A stretch of 9,416 nucleotides of DNA. It comes from Chloroflexota bacterium (GTDB lineage: Bacteria > Chloroflexota > Dehalococcoidia > JACQGW01). The stretch lies in NCBI GenBank assembly GCA_016199325.1, contig JACQGW010000397.1:1-9416 (forward strand). Reading direction: 5' to 3'. Position numbers and translations under genes: made by a program. Of this stretch, positions 5,689-9,416 are shown piece after piece (within the stretch, counting starts at the first letter, position 1; each line of letters starts with the position of its first letter). Under the pieces are notes generated by a model that saw only the letters and a program-made list of their open reading frames with translations, searched no databases and was not told where the DNA came from.

Positions 5689-7557
5689 ATGACGACGACC
5701 GCAATCGGGCGACGGGCCCGCAAACCGGTCAGCTACTCGGGCCTCTGGGGCTGGCTCACGACCGTCGACCACAAACGCATCGGCATCCTCTACGGAGGAA
5801 CGGCGTTCTTCTACTTCCTCGTCGGCGGCCTCGAGGCGATCCTGATCCGACTTCAGCTCGCCGTGCCGAACAACACCTTCGTCGACGCCGACCTCTTCAA
5901 CCAACTGTTCACGATGCACGGCACGACGATGGTCTTCCTCGTCGTCATGCCGTTGAGCGCCGCCTTTTTCAACTTCATGATCCCCCTGATGATCGGCGCC
6001 CGGGACGTGGCGTTCCCCCGCTTGAACGCGTTGAGCTACTGGATCTTCCTGTTCGGCGGGCTGCTCCTGCATATCAGCCTGCTGACCGGCGGCATGCCCG
6101 ATGCCGGTTGGTTCGGCTACGCCAACCTGACCTCGAAGGAGTTCTCGCCGGGGCATCGGATCGACTTCTGGCTGCTCGGTCTCCAGGTGCTCGGCGTGTC
6201 GTCGCTGGCGGCGGCCTTCAACTTTCTCGTCACCATCGTCAACATGCGAGCGCCCGGCATGACCATGATGCGGCTGCCCGTCTTCGTCTGGATGTCGCTC
6301 GTCACTATGGTCCTGCTGGTGCTCGCCTTCCCGGCGATCACCGTCGGACTTATCCTGCTCCTGTTCGACCGTTTCTTTGACACCCACTTCTTCCTGCGGG
6401 AGGGCGGCGGCGATCCGGTGCTCTGGCAGCACCTCTTCTGGGTCTTCGGCCACCCGGAGGTCTACATCCTGATCTTGCCGCCCATGGGTATCATCTCGGA
6501 GGTGCTGCCGGTCTTCTCCCGCAAGCCGCTTTTCGGGTATCCCTTCGTGGTGTACTCCGGCATCGCCATCGGCTTTCTGGCGTTTGGCGTCTGGGCGCAC
6601 CATATGTTTGCCGTCGGCATGGGGCCGATTGCCGATGCCGTTTTCGCCGTCAACACGATGCTCATCGCTATCCCGACCGGCGTCAAGATCTTCAACTGGC
6701 TGGGCACGATCTGGGGCGGCGCGGTCAGTTTCCGGGCGGCCAACTACTTCGCTCTGGGCTTCATCGCGATGTTCACCATCGGCGGCCTGAGCGGGGTCAT
6801 GCACGCCTCCCCGCCGGCCGACCTCCAGCAGACCGACACCTACTTCATCGTCGCGCACATTCATTACGTCCTGTTCGGCGGCGCCATCCTCGGGATCTTC
6901 GCGGGCATCCATTACTGGTTCCCGAAGATCACCGGCCGGCTGCTGGACGAAGGCATCGGCAAGCTCACCTTCTGGGTGCTGTTCGTCGGGCTGAACCTGG
7001 CGTTCTTCCCGATGCACTTCAGTGGACTGTTCGGTATGCCCCGCCGGATCTACACGTACGGCCCCGACCTGGGCGTCGGCGGGTTCAACCTGCTCTCGAC
7101 GATCGGCGCGCTGATCCTGGGGGTCGGCATCCTCATCTTCCTGGCGAACGCGCTGGTCAGCCTCCGGCGCGGCGAGAGAGCTTCGGACGACCCGTGGGAT
7201 GGCCGGACCCTGGAATGGTCGATCCCGTCGCCGCCGCCGGTCTACAACTTCGCGAACATTCCGCACGTCCACAGTCGGGATGCCTTCTGGGCGGCCAAGT
7301 ACCCGGAGCACGCCGAGATGGCCCACGCCGGCCATGAGCGGCCCTCTTCTGCCGGCACGGCGCAGAGCGAGGGAACCGCCCTCGGCGCCCACCCGGCCGG
7401 CATCCACCTGCCCAATCCATCGTACTGGCCGCTGATCGTAGCCAGCGGGCTGTTCCTGACGGCGACCGGTCTGGTCTTCGGGATCCCGCTGACCGTGCTC
7501 GGCGTCCTCACGATGTTCGTCGGCACCTACGGCTGGGTCTACGAGCCAGCGGGGTGA
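5689..7557 (+). CDS. ctaD: Cytochrome c oxidase subunit I
   Basis: This 622-residue catalytic subunit reduces O2 to water and pumps protons. Twelve core helices carry all metal ligands: haem a His77 (FTMHGTTMVF) and His392; haem a3 His390 (DTYFIVAHIHYV); CuB His255, His304 and His305. Tyr259 in GHPEVY is the residue expected to cross-link to His255. Proton paths look complete: Asp106 (IGARDVAFPR) and Glu257 for the D-channel, Lys333 (PTGVKIF) for the K-channel. FGHPEVY rather than YSHPxVY places it in the A1 group of haem-copper oxidases. After the core, DDPWDGRTLEW (500-510) leads into a His-rich linker and about two extra helices (580-617), making it longer than the ~520-550 residues of a minimal subunit I. 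GGAGG (5678-5682) is six bases before the ATG. The stop codon is the start of the heptamer array. Confidence 0.98.
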   Translation: MTTTAIGRRARKPVSYSGLWGWLTTVDHKRIGILYGGTAFFYFLVGGLEAILIRLQLAVPNNTFVDADLFNQLFTMHGTTMVFLVVMPLSAAFFNFMIPLMIGARDVAFPRLNALSYWIFLFGGLLLHISLLTGGMPDAGWFGYANLTSKEFSPGHRIDFWLLGLQVLGVSSLAAAFNFLVTIVNMRAPGMTMMRLPVFVWMSLVTMVLLVLAFPAITVGLILLLFDRFFDTHFFLREGGGDPVLWQHLFWVFGHPEVYILILPPMGIISEVLPVFSRKPLFGYPFVVYSGIAIGFLAFGVWAHHMFAVGMGPIADAVFAVNTMLIAIPTGVKIFNWLGTIWGGAVSFRAANYFALGFIAMFTIGGLSGVMHASPPADLQQTDTYFIVAHIHYVLFGGAILGIFAGIHYWFPKITGRLLDEGIGKLTFWVLFVGLNLAFFPMHFSGLFGMPRRIYTYGPDLGVGGFNLLSTIGALILGVGILIFLANALVSLRRGERASDDPWDGRTLEWSIPSPPPVYNFANIPHVHSRDAFWAAKYPEHAEMAHAGHERPSSAGTAQSEGTALGAHPAGIHLPNPSYWPLIVASGLFLTATGLVFGIPLTVLGVLTMFVGTYGWVYEPAG

Positions 7558-7659
7558 CGGGTCATACGTCATACGTCATACGTCATGCGTCATGGGTAAC
7601 GAGTGACGGGCAACGAGCGACGAGTGACGGATGACGCATGACGCATGACGCATCACTCG
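7555..7659. repeat. Array of 15 degenerate heptamers in perfect 7-base register
   Basis: From the ctaD stop codon onward the gap divides into 7-base units without any slip. They are TGACGGG; TCATACG three times; TCATGCG; TCATGGG; TAACGAG; TGACGGG; CAACGAG; CGACGAG; TGACGGA; TGACGCA three times; TCACTCG. The left half has the sense CGTCAT and the right half its complement ATGACG, so the array is both tandem and inverted. It fills nearly all the 120 bases between ctaD and ctaE and stops just before the ctaE ribosome-binding site. It resembles in style the heptameric short tandem repeats of cyanobacteria. Its function is unknown. Confidence 0.9.
7581..7650. repeat. 14-bp inverted repeat within the heptamer array
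   Basis: Bases 7581-7594 (CGTCATGCGTCATG) are the exact reverse complement of 7637-7650, giving a 14-bp stem with a 42-base loop. Shifting by one heptamer gives near-equal alternatives with one A-C mismatch per unit. A second perfect stem, GACGAGTGA (7619-7627) with TCACTCGTC (7653-7661), would compete with it. The ctaD-ctaE message should therefore fold strongly here. Confidence 0.75.
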
Positions 7660-7677
7660 TCCGGGGAGTTAGGGAAA

Positions 7678-8265
7678 ATGGCAACGGCTGAAGGTCATCT
7701 GATGGAGACGACGACCGTGCTTGATAACCGCAAGCTCGGCATGTGGGCGTTTCTTGCCTCGGATTGTATGTTCTTCGGGTCGTTGATCGCGACCTACCTC
7801 GTCTACAAGGGGAAGAGCCTGACCGGGCCCTACCCCCACGAGATCCTGAACATCCCGTATACGTCGGTCAGCGCGTTCGTCTTGCTAATGTCCAGCCTGG
7901 CGATGGTGTTGGCGCTGGCGGCCATCCAACGCGGCGACAGCCGGCAGTTCCGGGTGTGGATCATGACCACGGCCCTGCTCGGTATCGTCTTCCTGGCCGG
8001 CCAGTTCTACGAGTTCACGACCTTCGTGCATGAAGGGCTGACCCTCGGCAAGAGCGTGTTCGGCGCGACGTTCTTCGTCCTGACCGGCTTCCACGGCACC
8101 CACGTGACGCTCGGGGTCATCTGGCTCGTCTCGCTCTTTGCGATGTCGCTCCGCGGCGAGCTGACGCAGGCGCACAGTCTGCGCGTCGAGATCGCCGGCC
8201 TGTACTGGCATTTCGTCGACATCGTCTGGATCGTGATCTTTACGCTCGTCTATCTCTTGCAGTAA
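7678..8265 (+). CDS. ctaE: Cytochrome c oxidase subunit III
   Basis: This 195-residue membrane subunit, with five helices (the short bacterial form), supports proton uptake and stability of subunit I. LGMWAFLASDCMFFGSL (about 20-36) corresponds to the ISEVLFF segment of mitochondrial subunit III, with Asp29 where the carbodiimide-reactive Glu normally stands. TGFHGTHVTLGVIWL and YWHFVDIVWIVIF are the conserved signatures of helices 4 and 5. The frame is open back to ATG 7645, but that codon lies inside the heptamer array. ATG 7678 has GGAG (7665-7668) nine bases upstream and is the better start. It follows ctaD by 120 bases and precedes ctaF by 16. Confidence 0.96.
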   Translation: MATAEGHLMETTTVLDNRKLGMWAFLASDCMFFGSLIATYLVYKGKSLTGPYPHEILNIPYTSVSAFVLLMSSLAMVLALAAIQRGDSRQFRVWIMTTALLGIVFLAGQFYEFTTFVHEGLTLGKSVFGATFFVLTGFHGTHVTLGVIWLVSLFAMSLRGELTQAHSLRVEIAGLYWHFVDIVWIVIFTLVYLLQ

Positions 8266-8281
8266 TGCCTGGGAGGATATG

Positions 8282-8632
8282 GTGAACGACCTGACGCAGC
8301 CGGAGCATCGACCCGGCGGGGCTGAGCACGCCCATCCCGGTCCGCTCACGTACGCCAAGATCGCGGCGGTCCTGACGGTCATCACGACCATCGAGGTAGC
8401 GGTCTATTATGTCGATTATCTCCACGTGACCGGCCTGCTCACGCCCATCCTGCTGGTGCTCTCGGCGACAAAGTTCGCCTTCGTCGTGATGTTCTACATG
8501 CACCTGAAGTTCGACCACCGCCTGTTCTCCGGGTTCTTCGTCTTCGGGCTCTTTGTCGCGGCCTCGATCGTGATCGCCCTGATGATTCTGCTCAGCCAGC
8601 CCGTGGCTCCGGGGGTCGGTCTGGCGGCGTGA
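8282..8632 (+). CDS. ctaF: Cytochrome c oxidase subunit IV family protein
   Basis: This 116-residue small oxidase subunit has three helices, as in the bacterial COX4_pro family (CyoD/CtaF-like). After a His- and Pro-rich head come TYAKIAAVLTVITTIEVAVYYVDYL, then LLTPILLVLSATKFAFVVMFYMHLKFDHRLF with the diagnostic KFxxVVxFYMHLKFD motif, then FSGFFVFGLFVAASIVIALMILL. It lacks metal ligands and is thought to help assembly or stability of the complex. ATG 8279 is only two bases after GGGAGG (8271-8276), so GTG 8282, at five bases, is the more likely start; the two differ by one residue. It lies between subunit III and CtaG. Confidence 0.92.
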   Translation: MNDLTQPEHRPGGAEHAHPGPLTYAKIAAVLTVITTIEVAVYYVDYLHVTGLLTPILLVLSATKFAFVVMFYMHLKFDHRLFSGFFVFGLFVAASIVIALMILLSQPVAPGVGLAA

Positions 8633-8639
8633 GCAGGCG

Positions 8640-9416
8640 GTGATTCCCCTCGCCCTTGAACCGACGGCCCTGGCCGGCAGCATCTTCCTGCTCGGGGCAT
8701 ATTTCGTTGCGCTCCGCGGCCCGCGCGCACGGCGTGCTCCGCCCGTGGGTTGGGGTCAGCGGTCGGCGTTCATCTCGGGCGTGATCCTCATCTTCGGCGC
8801 GCTCTCCTCACCTCTGGACGTCCTGGCCGACCAGTATCTCTTCAGCGCCCACATGGTCCAGCACATGATGCTGACGATGCTGGCGGCGCCGCTCCTGCTG
8901 ATGGGCACTCCCGGCTGGCTGCTTCAGCCCCTCGCCCGGAGCGGCACGGTCGTCCGGATCGCCCGGTCGGCGCTCTTTCCGGTCGTCGCATTCTCGCTGC
9001 TGAACGCGGTGTTCTCGGTCTCCCACGTCCCCTGGATTTACGAGCTGGCGCTGGCTGCCAAGCCGGTCCACATCGCGCTGCACGCCGCCTACCTGAGCAC
9101 AGCTCTCCTCTTCTGGTGGCCGCTTCTCAGCCCGGTCGGCGATCTGCCGCGTCTGCCCTACCCGCTCCAGATCGTCTACCTCTTCCTGCACACCGTCCCG
9201 ACCGCCATCGTCGGGGCGCTGATCGGGCTTTCCGACCGGATCCTCTACCCGTCCTACGCCGCAGCGCCCCGCCTCTGGAGCATCACGCCGCTCGCCGACC
9301 AACAGATCGCCGGGCTGATTATGTGGGTCGGCGGCCTCACCATCGACCTGGTCATCCTCACCGCCGTCTTCTTCTCCTGGGCGGCCGCGGCCGAGCGAGG
9401 GGTCGGGGGCCAGGGG
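8640..9416 (+). CDS. ctaG: CtaG-type cytochrome c oxidase assembly factor, 3' end missing
   Basis: The 259 visible codons stay open to the window end, so the C-terminus is missing; family members are usually somewhat longer than this. The protein has about seven hydrophobic helices. AHMVQHMMLTMLAAPLLLMGTP (His71 and His75) is the conserved histidine helix of the Caa3_CtaG family. LLFWWPLLSP, LHTVPTAIVGALIG and DQQIAGLIMWVGG are further family segments. In Bacillus, CtaG is needed to make active caa3 oxidase, probably in copper handling for subunit I, and this position at the end of the operon fits. GTG 8640 is the first usable start, since the frame is closed by TGA 8583-8585 and no ATG or earlier GTG lies between. 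Its ribosome-binding site is poor, so coupling to ctaF (seven bases upstream) is likely. Confidence 0.9.
   Translation, partial: MIPLALEPTALAGSIFLLGAYFVALRGPRARRAPPVGWGQRSAFISGVILIFGALSSPLDVLADQYLFSAHMVQHMMLTMLAAPLLLMGTPGWLLQPLARSGTVVRIARSALFPVVAFSLLNAVFSVSHVPWIYELALAAKPVHIALHAAYLSTALLFWWPLLSPVGDLPRLPYPLQIVYLFLHTVPTAIVGALIGLSDRILYPSYAAAPRLWSITPLADQQIAGLIMWVGGLTIDLVILTAVFFSWAAAAERGVGGQG

Noticed and set aside
5596..7572. 658-codon open frame on the minus strand across ctaD
   Set aside because: It mirrors ctaD in a high-GC frame, is dominated by Asp, Glu, Arg and Gln without a domain, and ctaD carries every conserved oxidase residue. It is a composition shadow.
7555..7659. Heptamer array as a CRISPR array
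   Set aside because: Units are 7 bases and contiguous with no spacers, and no cas genes are nearby.
7645..7677. Earlier ATG for ctaE
   Set aside because: It lies within the heptamer repeat and lacks a properly spaced ribosome-binding site; ATG 7678 has GGAG nine bases upstream.

Overview
The window is high-GC bacterial DNA whose protein-coding genes are nearly all on the + strand. Its right half is an uninterrupted aa3/caa3-type cytochrome c oxidase operon, ctaC-ctaD-ctaE-ctaF-ctaG. The subunit II with a fused C-terminal cytochrome c domain, the subunit I with a long extra C-terminus and the Caa3_CtaG-type assembly protein together suggest an aerobic Gram-positive-like or Chloroflexota-type organism (Thermomicrobia-like is my best guess). 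That assignment is inferred from gene content and style; no marker gene is present to prove it.

Left part (1-3831). The first ~216 bases hold no gene I can defend. A small two-helix membrane protein (217-513) overlaps a 12-helix MFS_3-type exporter (about 510-1736) by four bases, so the two are probably translationally coupled. The exporter gene ends inside two adjacent inverted repeats. The second repeat lies over a possible -10 box ahead of a small acidic protein resembling type II antitoxins (1788-2039). No toxin follows. Instead, 28 bases later, comes a cytoplasmic gamma-glutamyltransferase-family Ntn hydrolase (2068-3831).

Middle (3832-4562). A 67-residue two-helix membrane protein lies on the minus strand (4063-3860), convergent with the gamma-glutamyltransferase gene. 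It diverges from the oxidase operon across a compact pair of predicted promoters. The + strand promoter (TTGACA, 17-base spacer, extended -10 TGGTAGGAT) would produce an unusually long leader of roughly 325 bases with several inverted repeats before ctaC.

Right part (4563-9416). CtaC carries the CuA site and a haem c domain that receives electrons. CtaD holds haem a, haem a3 and CuB together with both proton-channel signatures. CtaE and CtaF are the accessory membrane subunits, and CtaG (cut by the window end) is the assembly factor linked to copper delivery. The ctaC-ctaD gap contains a perfect 9-bp hairpin. The ctaD-ctaE gap is filled by a striking array of 15 heptamers in strict 7-base register, beginning at the ctaD stop codon and able to fold back on itself.

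I see no defence system, mobile element, CRISPR array, tRNA or rRNA. The most unusual signals are the heptamer array, the structured leader with divergent promoters, and the antitoxin-like gene with its dyad but no partner.
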